Source: Cladorhizidae sp. MBARI D1340-BT2 (lineage: Eukaryota; Porifera; Demospongiae; Poecilosclerida; Cladorhizidae). Taken from it: a stretch of DNA of 64,000 nucleotides. Below are positions 52,501 to 62,114 of the stretch, piece by piece; the stretch's first letter is position 1, and every line of letters starts with the position of its first letter. The stretch is taken from assembly GCA_028752905.1 (NCBI GenBank), contig JAQNBH010000015.1:13158036-13222035 (forward strand). Reading direction: 5' to 3'. Below the pieces are notes generated by a model. That model worked only from the letters and a program-made list of their open reading frames with translations. It searched no databases and had not been told where the DNA came from. The translations under genes and the position numbers were made by a program.

Positions 52501-54743
52501 AATACCTGTCTATCTAACACCCCTCTCTGAGTGATCGGCTAGTGACTAAGGGTAACTTCACTGCCGAACCCTCAGCATGTCAGTCAACCACTCCCCATCA
52601 ATTGTCACACCTCAGTCCCACTCCAAGTCTTATCATCCTGTCTCCCACCATTGCATACAAGAAACGGTCCACCCTCATTGCCTCTGAGAAAAACAGTGAC
52701 GATGACAATCTCACACCAACCACAGAGGAAGGAAGAGGTCGTCGACTTGGTGCTGAACCCAACAGGAGCATCTCAAACTTGGCAGACCTCTTCCCCATTC
52801 TCCCTCCATTTCCAGGAATTATTTTATAAGGGAAGATAACGAGGTTTTGTTACTAGTGCAAGGCATTGAGTGGCAAGCCAAGTGCGAAGATGAAGGCAAT
52901 TAAAAACAACAACATTAATTATTTTTATAGAGCACGATTCTGTCCAGGCCAAAACATGAATCCTAGCATTGTTAGAAGGCATTGCTCTAGCCATTGTCCT
53001 AGTCCTAAGCATAGCTGAAGACTTAGTACAGTACTGATCTGCACCTTTACATTATCATGAAGTTGCGATGCTTGGATTGTGGTATGGGGAAATAGCCAAG
53101 AATTGTATGCATTTATATGTTTCTTGCAGATTCCAAACTGGTGCAAGGTTGAACAGCCTGAGGTGCCCTGCAGCATAAAGAGGTGGCAAATTCTCAAATG
53201 GAAATGTGCATGTTGGAAATATGGCCATGAGAGACTTGTTACGAGTGCTTGGAAGCAGCTTCCCTTGAAGATGGGAAGCTCACGACACTAAGAGTCATCA
53301 GGCAGTGCTTTCTGCAGGAATTCCCGGAGTACTAAAGAGAAGACCATGCAGAGAGAAGCTGACAAGAACTTGTTAAAAAGGCACAGTGACACGGTTATCG
53401 TGTGTTCAGTATGCTCACACACCTCTCCTCCATCAATCAGTTATCCTTCCTATATATACCAACTATGTAGCCAGTTCCTTCCGTCCATAGAGAGCAGCAG
53501 TACGCGTGTTTACTAAGATTTATAATAGGTTCTGCATCACGACAAAAATGGTGCATCCCACCTCCACAGCTGGAGCATGTGATGAACGAGTAGTTATGAC
53601 TGAGTGAGACTCCAGCTTCCTTTCCTGTCAGCTATTCACTACGCAGCCCGTCCTCACTAGCTTGTGCAGCCAGTTCTCTTTCCTTGATCTTCAAATCCGC
53701 TGCCATTTTCTCGATCTTTCTCTTCACTATGATGACCATTCCCGGTTTACATAAGCCAGCTTTGGTGACACATTCCTATTATTTATCGGGTGAACGTATG
53801 GTAAGTGCACATACAGATACACCACACACAGCAATACCATAGCTTTTCATCCAACTCCCCGTGAGGGGGAGTTCGCTTCACTCTCCAAATAAACTTCCAC
53901 ACCTCTGCAGGCATTGTCTGTATCCTCAACATCTCTGAGAGTACTTGATTGGCACTTATCAAGATATGGAGTCACTCTCCACTATAGCAAACTCCAATAT
54001 CTATATAACACACAACTCTCTCCAAGAAGAAACAACCCTGATTTGGTGCAGCTGTGTCTTCTAAAAAAAAATTATTTTTATTTTTATTGAACTGCTACTG
54101 CGACCAACCCTCACAGACACCCTCCATCCCCTAAATAAACTGCACCATCAACACTACATGTAGGTCAGAATGGTTCTGGGAATCAAGTTGTTATGTACTA
54201 GGCCTCCTATAGAGCCAAAGAACACTTGCAGTTCTTTGCTCTCACATTCAGGCTCTCCCAAGAAGCTGTGGAGCTTCCAAATGAGACTCGTGAAGTGCTC
54301 CCTTCTCAATGAATGCCTACCAGTAGCCTTGGCTTGACAATTGAGACAATCTTCTTGATGGATTCACCGTCCGATCGTCCTTCAAAGTCGATGTAAGAGA
54401 TGGAACACCTGAGAGTGGGGGAGCAAGGGTGAACGGACAGCAAAGAGGAGAGCTAGAGGAGGAGAGCATGAGAGAGAAGAGGGGTGCATGAAAGGACTGG
54501 GAAGAGAAGAGATGCAAGAGAAAGGCTCAGGACGGGAGGAGTGGGGGAGAGAAAACAGAGAGGGTGGAGTTCTTCACCTGATCGAAATGACCTGCTTGTG
54601 GCTGATACATTTAGTTGGCATGGTGACTTGTTCTAAACAACATCAAAGAGACAAACAACTCAAGCATAAAAACACACACAAAAAAAGGAGAAACTGATAA
54701 GCTAGTCGAGTTGCTCACCTTCTTCTACCTCCTCGGGCTCTTT
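38235..54743 (-). CDS. CPSF2: Cleavage and polyadenylation specificity factor subunit 2, C-terminal part (7 exons)
   Basis: On the - strand, exons 54719-54743, 54578-54632, 54321-54408, 48644-48784, 48017-48211, 44926-45006 and 38235-38288 join in phase into 213 residues matching the C-terminal third of CPSF2/CPSF100. CPSF2 is the catalytically inactive metallo-beta-lactamase partner of CPSF3 in the nuclear complex that cuts pre-mRNA at poly(A) and histone 3' ends. Diagnostic blocks are MPTKCIS, SYIDFEGRSDGESIKKI, VVDATTESHIYQ, AKDAELAWLDG, NPPRLADFKQVL and GGVLMCNNVVVVRK. The 5' exons with the MBL and beta-CASP domains were not found and probably lie beyond 64000. The expected last exon (GRIxLEG...LLYEQYA in relatives) was not found between 35740 and 38234. 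Introns are filled with minisatellites and a Helitron. Confidence 0.92.
38490..39780. repeat. 32-bp tandem array grading into a 33-bp variant, CPSF2 intron
   Basis: Main unit CAGCAACACTCAACATAGCA plus TGTGTATCCATG, about 31 units. From 39480 it changes to CAACTCATCAACACAGCACA with TGTATCCATG, about nine units. Confidence 0.95.
40079..40191. repeat. Simple hairpin element (unexpanded form)
   Basis: Arms GACGTTACGACCAGATGCTC and CTAGCCTT pair with AAGGCTAGAGCATCT and AGTCGAAACGTC around TCTCGATG. Outer ends AATAACCT ... AGGTTATT. AT/ATT-rich DNA lies on both sides. Confidence 0.8.
40510..41035. repeat. (CAT)n and (CATCATCACCAC)n repeat
   Basis: Pure CAT for about 65 bp, then CACCATCATCACCAACAC-type units. 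Met/Val-rich frames here are artefacts. 41036-41480 beyond is unique CPSF2 intron. Confidence 0.95.
41480..42745. repeat. 48/52-bp tandem array with higher-order structure, CPSF2 intron
   Basis: Unit contains GTCTAGAGCTAGCCTGCACG and GTAGCCACTGGGGGAGACAG. Variants are the 52-bp AGACTTTAAGCACG type and the CTGTCGAGAACTAGCC type, which recur in ordered blocks (for example about 41813 and 42505, 692 bp apart). Confidence 0.95.
42746..43240. repeat. 24-bp array ending in the hairpin-element right arm
   Basis: Unit CATCCTGATGAAGGCTAGAG plus CATC; about 16 units. The end (43158-43240) reads CTGAAACGTCAAGAAACTAA and TTGAGTTGATCATTGAGAAA, matching the right arm of the 40079-40191 hairpin. The left arm is absent: the array joins the 48-bp array directly. 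Confidence 0.85.
43241..43955. other. CPSF2 intron with a CA/GT microsatellite
   Basis: (CA)n variants at about 43780-43840. No exon recognised. Confidence 0.5.
43955..44530. repeat. Degenerate array of about 65-80 bp, CPSF2 intron
   Basis: Unit marks: AGCTAGGAGGGGAGGGGACT, CACCACTGAGGACCAGTGTG and GTCAGTCACAAGCAGTCATC; about eight copies with indels. Confidence 0.85.
44926..45006 (-). CDS. CPSF2: CPSF2 exon (GHKRVFINPPRLADFKQVL...)
   Basis: Minus-strand acceptor CTGTAG|AGC, donor CAG|GTGAGA, 81 nt, phase 0. It encodes SHGHKRVFINPPRLADFKQV and LTKAGFQ, aligned to GHQSVFMNEPRLSDFKQVL of human CPSF2. Confidence 0.92.
45285..47147. repeat. 24-bp tandem array, CPSF2 intron
   Basis: Unit TAGCCTGGTATATAACACTG plus CATG; about 77 units, variants ACATG and shortened GGCCTGG. 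The right end is cut by the Helitron. Confidence 0.96.
47152..47569 (+). mobile_element. Non-autonomous Helitron (418 bp)
   Basis: Starts TCTATACTAATAAAG after an A and ends with hairpin GAGAGCCGGGCTCTC then AGCTAG before a T. The 5' TC, 3' hairpin plus CTAG, insertion between A and T and absence of terminal inverted repeats or target duplication are the Helitron hallmarks. No Rep/helicase coding. It sits between two arrays that share the TAGCCTGGTATAT motif. Confidence 0.85.
47580..47990. repeat. 56-bp tandem array related to the 24-bp array
   Basis: Unit contains TAGCCTGGTATATCTATATT and TAGCCTGGTTCATACTAGCC; about seven near-identical units up to the CPSF2 exon at 48017. Confidence 0.95.
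48017..48211 (-). CDS. CPSF2: CPSF2 exon (VKLKDSLMSS...ALPSSE)
   Basis: Minus-strand acceptor CCTCAG|GTG, donor GAG|GTGTGT, 195 nt, phase 0. It encodes VKLKDSLMSSISFSQAKDAE and LAWLDGQIHINPAANLG, then an acidic stretch and LVPILDALPSSE. The human counterpart has a longer acidic insert here. Confidence 0.93.
48644..48784 (-). CDS. CPSF2: CPSF2 exon (ILVHGTSEAT...HIYQ)
   Basis: Minus-strand acceptor GTGTAG|ATT, donor CAG|GTACGT, 141 nt, phase 0. It encodes ILVHGTSEATNSMLEYFKRS and INEVVDATTESHIYQ, matching the LIIVHGPPEAS and VDATSETHIYQ blocks of human CPSF2. Confidence 0.93.
48785..49395. other. CPSF2 intron, unique sequence
   Basis: No repeat or exon recognised; a 105-codon + strand frame has no known relative. 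Confidence 0.4.
49395..50250. repeat. 24-bp tandem array, CPSF2 intron
   Basis: Unit TTTATACAGCATGAGTTCAA plus CTAT; about 35 units. Open on both strands because 24 is divisible by 3; not coding. Confidence 0.96.
50545..51750. repeat. 30-bp tandem array, CPSF2 intron
   Basis: Unit GTAGAGGGTTAAGGATAGGA plus CTAAGGCAAG; about 40 units, more diverged at the left edge (50545-50880). Confidence 0.96.
51986..52042. repeat. (CA)n microsatellite
   Basis: CA repeats with single AACA interruptions. Confidence 0.95.
52542..52829 (+). CDS. Unassigned 95-codon ORF
   Basis: Ser/Thr/Pro-rich with an acidic patch (ASEKNSDDDNLTPTTEEGRG) and ISNLADLFPILPPFPG near the end. Composition is protein-like, but no family is recognised and it is antisense to CPSF2 within an intron. 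It could be a retro-copy fragment or chance. Confidence 0.2.
   Translation: MTKGNFTAEPSACQSTTPHQLSHLSPTPSLIILSPTIAYKKRSTLIASEKNSDDDNLTPTTEEGRGRRLGAEPNRSISNLADLFPILPPFPGIIL
53640..53745 (-). repeat. Dispersed repeat with a coding-like - strand frame
   Basis: The - strand reads KRKIEKMAADLKIKERELAA, then QASEDGLRSE and a stop. A diverged relative lies at 12229-12292 in the same orientation ([12 protein letters not shown]). It may derive from a coiled-coil gene copied by retroposition or a transposon. Confidence 0.4.
54321..54408 (-). CDS. CPSF2: CPSF2 exon (SYIDFEGRSDGESIKKI...)
   Basis: Minus-strand acceptor CTCTCAG|G, donor CTG|GTAGGC, 88 nt. It encodes CSISYIDFEGRSDGESIKKI and VSIVKPRLL, a strongly conserved CPSF2 block. 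The joined codon AG+G gives Arg. Confidence 0.92.
54578..54632 (-). CDS. CPSF2: CPSF2 exon (QVTMPTKCIS...)
   Basis: Minus-strand acceptor TTTAG|AA, donor CAG|GTGAAG, 55 nt. It encodes QVTMPTKCISHKQVISI plus two bases, aligned to the DVPTKCISTTESIEI block of human CPSF2. Confidence 0.82.
54719..54743 (-). CDS. CPSF2: CPSF2 25-nt micro-exon (KEPEEVEE)
   Basis: Minus-strand acceptor TTTTCAG, donor G|GTGAGC. It encodes KEPEEVEE and one G. It falls in the acidic linker of CPSF2, which is poorly conserved, so support comes from phase and splice signals rather than homology. Confidence 0.6.
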
Positions 54744-54884
54744 CTGAAAACAAAGAAGAGGTCGAGCAATAACTTAAAAACTTACAAATTTTAAGGACAA
54801 ACACACACACACACATCCCCATACATCATCCCTCATCCTCATCCATTGGGAACCTCCAGACTATACGGGTCTCAAGAGACATCC

Positions 54885-54906
54885 CCCACCCCCCCCCCCC
54901 CCCCCC
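54885..54906. repeat. Poly-C run
   Basis: About 20 C within a C-rich stretch, upstream of the CPSF2 micro-exon in gene orientation. Confidence 0.9.
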
Positions 54907-55074
54907 ATACTTCATGGAGATCCTCTCAAGCATTAGACTACAGGCCTCTGCTCTGAGCCATGATCAAAATTAAAAGCTTACAAGCTCCTACTACTGTTGG
55001 CCTTTATTACAAGTAGCTAGTGTATTTTCTTATAGGAACTGCAGCTGTACCAGTTCTCATCCAGTCAAACTGCA

Positions 55075-55645
55075 GCTACTATTAGAAGGGTGGTTGCTAT
55101 TAGAAGAGTAGCTACCATTAGAAGGGTGGCTGCTATTAGAAGAGTAGCTACTATTAGAAGGATGGTTGCTATTAGAAGAGTAGCTATTAGAATGGTGGCT
55201 GCTATTAGAAGAGTAGCTACTATTAGAAGGATGGTTGCTATTAGAAGAGTAGCTACCATTAGAAGGGTGGTTGCTATTAGAAGAGTAGCTACTATTAGAA
55301 GGGTGGTTGCTATTAGAAGAGTAGCTACTATTAGAAGGGTGGTTGCTATTAGAAGAGTAGCTACTATTAGAAGGATGGTTGCTATTAGAAGAGTAGCTAC
55401 TATTAGAAGGGTGGTTGCTATTAGAAGAGTAGCTACTATTAGAAGGGTGATTGCTATTAGAAGAGTAGCTACTATTAGAATGGTGGCTGCTATTAGAAGA
55501 GTAGCTACTATTAGAAGGATGGTTGCTATTAGAAGAGTAGCTACTATTAGAAGAGTGGTTGCTATTAGAAGAGTAGCTACTATTAGAAGGGTGGTTGCTA
55601 TTAGAAGAGTAGCTACCATTAGAAGGGTGGTTGCTATTAAAAGGG
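55075..55645. repeat. 36-bp tandem array
   Basis: Unit contains TATTAGAAGAGTAGCTACTA and TTAGAAGGGTGGTTGC; about 16 units built from two similar half-units of about 18 bp. Confidence 0.95.
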
Positions 55646-56265
55646 TGCCTCTTTTCTCTGAAACGTTTCCTAATAGTGCGTGAAGTGGCGTTTGCCGTGT
55701 GAACACAAAATCAACACGCAGAATGGAACTTGAATATCCTAAAATCCATCCCTAACAGGAAGTCTGAAGGCAGACACCTACTAAGCATTAGTAGAAACTG
55801 AAAGGTACAATTTCCAAGTCTTTCGTTGTTCTTGAAGAATTAGTTTCAAGCATGATGATCCGAGCATCCGTCATCATCCTACCAGCATGACCCGAGCACT
55901 TTCTAAGACCCTATTATAAAGCCGCCATCATCCTACCAGCATTACCTGCCCTGCCAAAATATGAAGTCAGCTTGTAGTGAGACCTTTAGCAGGCAATTAA
56001 TAGGGGCAAGGAAGTGTAGAGAACAGGGTTAAGTGCAGGGTACAAACACACACAAACAAGAGGGGTTAATCATCGGAGAGATGTTGGCAGTTGGTACCCG
56101 ACTCATACATCAGGGTGGCCATCCCCAACAGATGTACCCCCACCTCCCTCCCTTCCTGTATATACCACCACGCCAGTTAAAATTAATTGCAAGACGATGG
56201 CCAGTGAACGAAGCATGTCAAAGCAAAGCAAAAACACTTGAGGTAGGGCCACAATGAAGTCGTTA
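55646..56265. other. Unique sequence, no gene recognised
   Basis: A short repeat CATCATCCTACCAGCAT occurs twice (55870-55950). Expected to be CPSF2 intron. Confidence 0.4.
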
Positions 56266-56269
56266 ATCT

Positions 56270-57185
56270 TTTAGAACAGGTGACCCATTAATATTTATAT
56301 TTAGGACAGGTAGCCTGTGCGTATTTATATTTAGGTCAGGTGACCTGTTCATATTTATATTTAGGACAGGCGACTCATTAATATTTATATTTAGGACAGG
56401 TGACCAATTAATATTTAGGACAGGAAACTATTTAGGACAGGAAACCCATTAATATTTATATTTAGGGCAGGTAGGTGACCAATTAATATTATATTTAGGA
56501 CAAGTGACTCATTAATATTTATATTTATGCCTGTGCATATTTATATTTAGGTCAGACGACCTGTTCATATTTATATTTAGGACAGGTGACCAATATTTAG
56601 GACAAGCGGCTCATTAATATTTATATTTAGGACTATTTAGGACAAGTGACTCATTAATATTTATATTTAGGACAAGCGGCACAAGCGGCTCATTAATATT
56701 TATATTTAGGTCAGGTGACTATTTAGGTCAGGTGACCCATTAATATTTATATTTAGGACAGGCAACCAATTATATTTAGGACAGGCAACCAATTATATTT
56801 AGGTCAGGCAACCTGTTCATATTTATATTTAGGACAGGTGGCCTGTGAATAATTATATTTAGGACAGGTGGCCTGTGCATAATTATATTTAGGACAGGTG
56901 GCATGTGCATAATTATATTTAGGACAGGTGGCCTGTGCATAATTATATTTAGGACAGGTAACCTGTGCATAATTATATTTAGGACAGGTGACCTGTGCAT
57001 AATTATATTTAGGACAGGTGGCCTGTGCATAATTTTTAGGACGGGTGACCTGTGCATAATTATATTTAGGACAGGTGGCCTGTGCATAATTATATTTAGG
57101 ATGGGTGACCTGTTCAATTTAGTGAACCATTCATATTTATATTGAATGGTTCACCTGTCCTAAATATAAATATGAACAGGTGACC
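56270..57185. repeat. 30-bp tandem array with an inverted last unit
   Basis: Unit AATTATATTTAGGACAGGTG plus GCCTGTGCAT; regular at 56760-57110, degenerate before. At 57140-57185 the unit appears in reverse orientation (ACCTGTCCTAAATATAAATA), making a hairpin with the preceding unit. Confidence 0.92.
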
Positions 57186-57242
57186 GATGAATATGGTTGG
57201 TCGGCTGCACAGGCGACGGGTTTCATGTAAAACCTTTCCCCA

Positions 57243-57705
57243 GGAGCTACTTGGCTTGTCCCCTGGGAGAGCTACTTGGCTTGTCCCCCAGGAGGGTACT
57301 TGGCTTGTCCCCCAGGAGGGTACTTGGCTTGTCCCCCAGGAGGGTACTTGGCTTGTCCTCCAGGAGGGCTACTTGGCTTGTCCCCCAGTAGGGCTACTTG
57401 GCTTGTCCCCCAGGAGGGCTACTTGGCTTGTCCTCCAGGAGGGCTACTTGACTTGTCCCCCAGGAGGGCTACTTGGCTTGTCCCCCAGGAGAGCTACTTG
57501 GCTTGTCCCCCAGGAGGGCTACTTGGCTTGTCCCCCAGGAGGGCTACTTGGCTTGTCCCCCAGGAGGACTACTTGGCTTGTCCCCTAGGAGAGCTACTTG
57601 GCTTGTCCCCCAGGAGGGCTACTTGGCTTGTCCCCCCAGGAGGGCTACTTGGCTAGACCCCCAGGAGGGCTACTTGGCTTGTCCCCCAGGGCTACTTGGC
57701 TTGAC
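57243..57705. repeat. 25-bp tandem array
   Basis: Unit GGAGGGCTACTTGGCTTGTC plus CCCCA; about 18 units, some 24 bp (GGTACTTGG). Confidence 0.95.
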
Positions 57706-57784
57706 CATTAGCTGATAGCTTGATCACAGCTAAATGTCTCTGTTCTTGAGGGTACACAGATCATGGGGAATCACAACCATCAGG

Positions 57785-57955
57785 GCTAGGGCTGTTACTA
57801 GGACTGTGATTAGGGCTATTGCGAGGGCTGTGGTTAGGGCTATTGGGAGGGTTGTGGTTAGGGCTATTGTGAGGGCTGTAGTTAGAGCTATTGTGAGGGT
57901 TGTGGTTGGGGCTATTGCTAGGGCTGTGGTGAGGGCTGTGGTTAGGGCAGCAGCT
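57785..57955. repeat. 24-bp tandem array
   Basis: Unit GGGCTATTGTGAGGGCTGTG plus GTTA; about seven units. The + strand frame 57734-58186 that starts here continues for about 75 non-repetitive codons, but no family is recognised. Confidence 0.85.
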
Positions 57956-59335
57956 AAAGCGAGCCATGATGTTGACAATGCCACATTTAGAGATCAGGTA
58001 AAAACATTTTCTCAAGATTTCTTCAAAGGAGGAACACCTCTCTCATATCTTCTCGATGTGATCAGGTTGCATTCAGGGAGTCGATTTCTAAAGCCTGAAC
58101 CAGTCAAAGACAACAGTTCTCTTCCCTCCCATGTTTCAAGCACAAAACATCAGCTTAAAAGTGGTCAGACATTGCACCGTCTATAGCATTTTAAAGCCAA
58201 TTTTAAAGAAATAGTGTGCCCTCTTATTAAAAGGGTATCAAATGCCCGGCCAGGGTGAAAACACTGGATTTTGGGTCTCTCACGGTGTGTGTGTGCTTGT
58301 TGAATGCTGGAAGATAAAACAGGCCATTGGTTAGATGGGTAGACACTTTTCCGAGGGTGGACTCAGTGCTTTTACAGCTAGCTGGACTTGAGAACACTCG
58401 TCCATGGTCGTTCTATTTTAGGTAGCTGAACTATTGCTGGTATGGGATAATTAAGTTGTTTTTTCCTCTTCTCTTTAAATATATAAATCCCACATGGAAT
58501 CAAGTAAGGTCCAACTCACTCACCCCAAGGTAAAAAGGGGTTAAACAGGTCTAATAGCATATAATGGGTTAATCAAGTCCAGAACATAAAAAGAGTTTAG
58601 CCAGGTTAACAGAATAAGGTGTGGTTTACTTCACTGTTCAGGGAAGCCAATGATATTAGCTTTCCCAGAAATTATCAAAACAAACCATATTGGTTTGGTG
58701 TCTGCCACCATAGAGATTAACAGAACAAAAATACGTTATTGGTCTAAAAAAGGGGGGGGGGGGGGGGGGGTGGAAGGAGCATATACTTATATAGTCTAAA
58801 ATGGTGCTTTCGGCTCCAAAAACAATTTGACCATCTCTAGAATCCGTTGTTAAATCTGCTTCGTATAAACTCTAAAATACTGCCAACGTGAGTTTGAGGC
58901 TGCAATGAGCTTTCTTCTTGGCTTGTCTGCTTTTGCTAACCAAGTAGGGAGTGCTCCTGATAATAGCTCAACCACAGCTGAATAGCCCGAGTGTAGTACA
59001 GTCCCTTTCTTTTGAGATGTGGTCCAGGCCTTGCCCTCTATTCAGAATGCTGCACACAGCCATGTTCACAATTGATGTTAACCATCCTTGCAACAAGAAT
59101 AACATTAGATTACGTACTGTCTGGAAAAACCACGTGAGCTTCTTTTCCCTTTTTTGTGCTTTTTCGAGACAGAGAAAGAGAGAAGGAGGAGAGTGCTACA
59201 GTGTGAAATGGCAGCCTCTCTTGGCAGCTTTTGTCTGGCCAAAACGGTGTCCTTGTCTGTTTTTAACTCGGGAACACTCCAAATGTGCCTCGAGTCCTTC
59301 GCTAAGTTCTGATTGACCAAAACCTAAACATCAAA
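57956..59335. other. Unique sequence, no gene recognised
   Basis: Contains a G run at about 58752-58770. Frames at 58951-59316 (+) and 59105-59320 (-) overlap and show no family. Confidence 0.4.
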
Positions 59336-59339
59336 AAAA

Positions 59340-59545
59340 AATTAAAATAATAATAATAGTAGTAGTATTATTATTAGTAGGAGTAATAGTAATAATAATA
59401 ATAGTAGTAGTAGTAGTAGTATTAGCAGTAATAGTAATAATAATAATAATAGTAGTAGAATTATTATTATTAGTAGTAGTAGTAATAATAATAGTAGTAG
59501 TAGTAGTAGTATTAGTAGTAGTAATAGTAATAATAATAATAATAA
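59340..59545. repeat. AAT/AGT trinucleotide microsatellite
   Basis: Mixed AAT, AGT and ATT triplets bordering the hairpin-satellite element. Confidence 0.95.
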
Positions 59546-59585
59546 CCTCTCAACAAGCTCTCAGAAGATTTAATGAAATTAGAAT

Positions 59586-60780
59586 GACCTCAATAAATCG
59601 ACTTGAATTTTACTCTCTCAACATTTCGACTAGATGCTCTAGCCTAAGATAGATGCTCCAGCCTTCATCAGGAATAAGACTAGATGCTCTAGCCTTCATC
59701 AGGAGTAAGATAGATGCTCCAGCCTTCATCAGGAATAAGATTAGATGCTCTAGCCTTCATCAGGAATAAGACTAGATGCTCTAGCCTTCATCAGGAATAA
59801 TGACTAGATGCTCTAGCCTTCATCAGGAATAAGACTAGATGCTCTAGCCTTCATCAGGAATAAGACTAGATGCTCTAGCCTTCATCAGGAATAAGACTAG
59901 ATGCTCTAGCCTTCATCAGGAGTAAGATAGATGCTCCAGCCTTCATCAGGAATAAGACTAGATGCTCTAGCCTTCATCAGGAATAAGACTAGATGCTCTA
60001 GCCTTCATCAGGAATAAGACTAGATGCTTTAGCCTTCATCAGGAATAAGACTAGATGCTCTAGCCTTCATCAGGAATAAGACTAGATGCTCTAGCCTTCA
60101 TCAGGAATAAGACTAGATGCTCTAGCCTTCATCAGGAATAAGACTAGATGCTCTAGCCTTCATCAGGAATAAGACTAGATGCTCTAGCCTTCATCAGGAA
60201 TAAGACTATATGCTTTAGCCTTCATCAGGAATAAGACTAGATGCTCTAGCCTTCATCAGGAATAAGACTAGATGCTCTAGCCTTCATCAGGGGTAAGACT
60301 AGATGCTCTAGCCTTCATCAGGAATAAGACTAGATGCTCTAGCCTTCATCAGGAATAAGACTAGATGCTCTAGCCTTCATCAGGAATAAGACTAGATGCT
60401 CCAGCCTTCATCAGGAATAAGACTAGATGCTCCAGCCTTCATCAGGAATAAGACTAGATGCTCCAGCCTTCATCAGGAATAAGACTAGATGCTCTAGCCT
60501 TCATCAGGAATAAGACTAGATGCTCTAGCCTTCATCAGGAGTAAGACTAGATGCTCTAGCCTTCATCAGGAATAAGACTAGATGCTCTAGCCTTCATCAG
60601 GAATAAGACTAGATGCTCCAGCCTTCATCAGGAATAAGACTAGATGCTCCAGCCTGCATCAGGAATAAGACTAGATGCTCTAACCTTCATCAGGAATAAG
60701 ACTAGATGCTCTATCCTTCATCAGAGCATCTAATTGAAATGTCAAGAGAGTAAAATCCAAAGTTGATTATTGAGACGGTC
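59586..60780. repeat. 31-bp satellite enclosed by inverted arms (expanded hairpin element)
   Basis: Left arm GACCTCAATAAATCGACTTG with TTTTACTCTCTCAACATTTC; the right arm is its diverged reverse complement ending AATCCAAAGTTGATTATTGA. Between them lie about 35 units of GACTAGATGCTCTAGCCTTC plus ATCAGGAATAA. The unit core equals the arm/loop of the 40079-40191 hairpin. Confidence 0.9.
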
Positions 60781-61380
60781 ATTTTAATAATAATCAATAC
60801 TCACCAAAGCCACAGAATGACTTAAACAGAAGTCTCTATAGGCTGAAACAGTTGGTTGGTCTGAGTTACTTACACCAGCAGGAGAGAAGCTGCTGCACTG
60901 AAGTGCTGTTGTGCATGCATCTGAACCAAAGAAGGTAATGGCATGTCGAGCAAAAACTGAAGAACAAAGCACGCCTAAAAGCAACTTCAGAGAGCTGCAC
61001 GACAATGACACACCCACTTAAGAGAAACAGAAACTGCCCAATCAGCACCGTTACGTCAAAACCACCACGAGTCATGATATCCCCCTTGGTGCATTCTGTT
61101 GACTGTGAGGAGAGTAAAAGGTTCCGAGCAGGTCGAGGGCTTTTCCATCACCCCACCCCCTCCCCCCCACCCCTCCCCTCGTCCATGGGTATACAGACAG
61201 TGTAGTATATTAACAGTTATGCCAGAGTTTCAACAGGCAGTGTGGTGCTCTGTGGCTGATATACAAAAAGATATACTGTACATAAATGGTGTCCATTGAT
61301 GCCATGGGGTACTCCTGACCCTAGAATATCTAGGGACATCCAATAGTTAAGGTTGCCAAGTGCACAACAGCTTTTAACTT
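60781..61380. other. Unique sequence, no gene recognised
   Basis: A - strand stretch near 61040-61085 (TKGDIMTRGGFD) could be taken for a CPSF2 exon but support is poor. Confidence 0.35.
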
Positions 61381-61815
61381 TGGCCGTCCATAGATATCCT
61401 ACGATTGCCCATGGCACCAGGCAATAGCTTCAAACTTTGGACGTCCATAGATATCCCAGGAGTGCCCATGGCACCAGGCAATAGCTCAAACTTTGGACGT
61501 CCATAGATATCCCAGGAGTGCCCATGGCACCAGGCAATAGCTTCAAACTTTGGACGTCCATAGATATCCCAGGAGTGCCCATGGCACCAGGCAATAGCTT
61601 CAAACTTTGGACGTCCATAGATATCCCAGGCATGCCCATGGCACCAGGCAATAGCTTCAAACTTTGGACGTCCATAGATATCCCAGGCATGCCCATGGCA
61701 CCAGGCAATAGCTTCAAACTTTGGACGTCCATAGATATCCCAGGAGTGCCCATGGCACCAGGCAATAGCTTCAAACTTTGGACGTCCATAGATACCCCAG
61801 AGGTGCCCATGGCAC
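61380..61815. repeat. 57-bp tandem array
   Basis: Unit contains TAGATATCCCAGGAGTGCCC, CACCAGGCAATAGCTTCAAA and CTTTGGACGTCCA; about 7.5 units. Open on both strands because 57 is divisible by 3. Confidence 0.95.
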
Positions 61816-62114
61816 CAGGCAACACTGGACCACCCAGACCACATGCACAGTTCAAACCAGAGGGTCACATACAAAGATTCTCCTCCAGACCATGGTAAGC
61901 CGAGTGCTTGTAGGTCGAGATCAGGGAGGTCAGGGATTGGTGAGGTTGCGAGCTTCTGGTAGTCTTGATGTGGTGCCTGATCTCATTATGACCTGCTTGG
62001 ATGATGTCCGACAGAGACCTCCTTCCCCCCCCCCCCCCAACTGCTTACTAGACTAATCGAGAGAGAACTTGACCAAACACTGCTGATCATGCTCCACTTC
62101 ACAGAGCCATCATT

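Larger units (their letters stand above)
52043..54320. other. CPSF2 intron, mainly unique sequence
   Basis: Holds the unassigned frame 52542-52829 and the dispersed repeat 53640-53745. Nothing else recognised. Confidence 0.4.

Noticed and set aside
57785..57955. Interstitial telomere repeat (TTAGGG occurs in each unit)
   Set aside because: The unit is 24 bp with one TTAGGG each; not a telomeric array.
60800..60845. Possible CPSF2 exon YRDFCLSHSVAL on the - strand
   Set aside because: It would be out of order relative to the 61030 candidate, and the similarity is only a few residues.
61030..61090. Possible CPSF2 5' exon on the - strand (TKGDIMTRGGFD)
   Set aside because: Only weak resemblance to the TKHDLMMKG region of CPSF2, poor splice context, and the expected following exon (SFFKQAKKSYPMF block) was not found.
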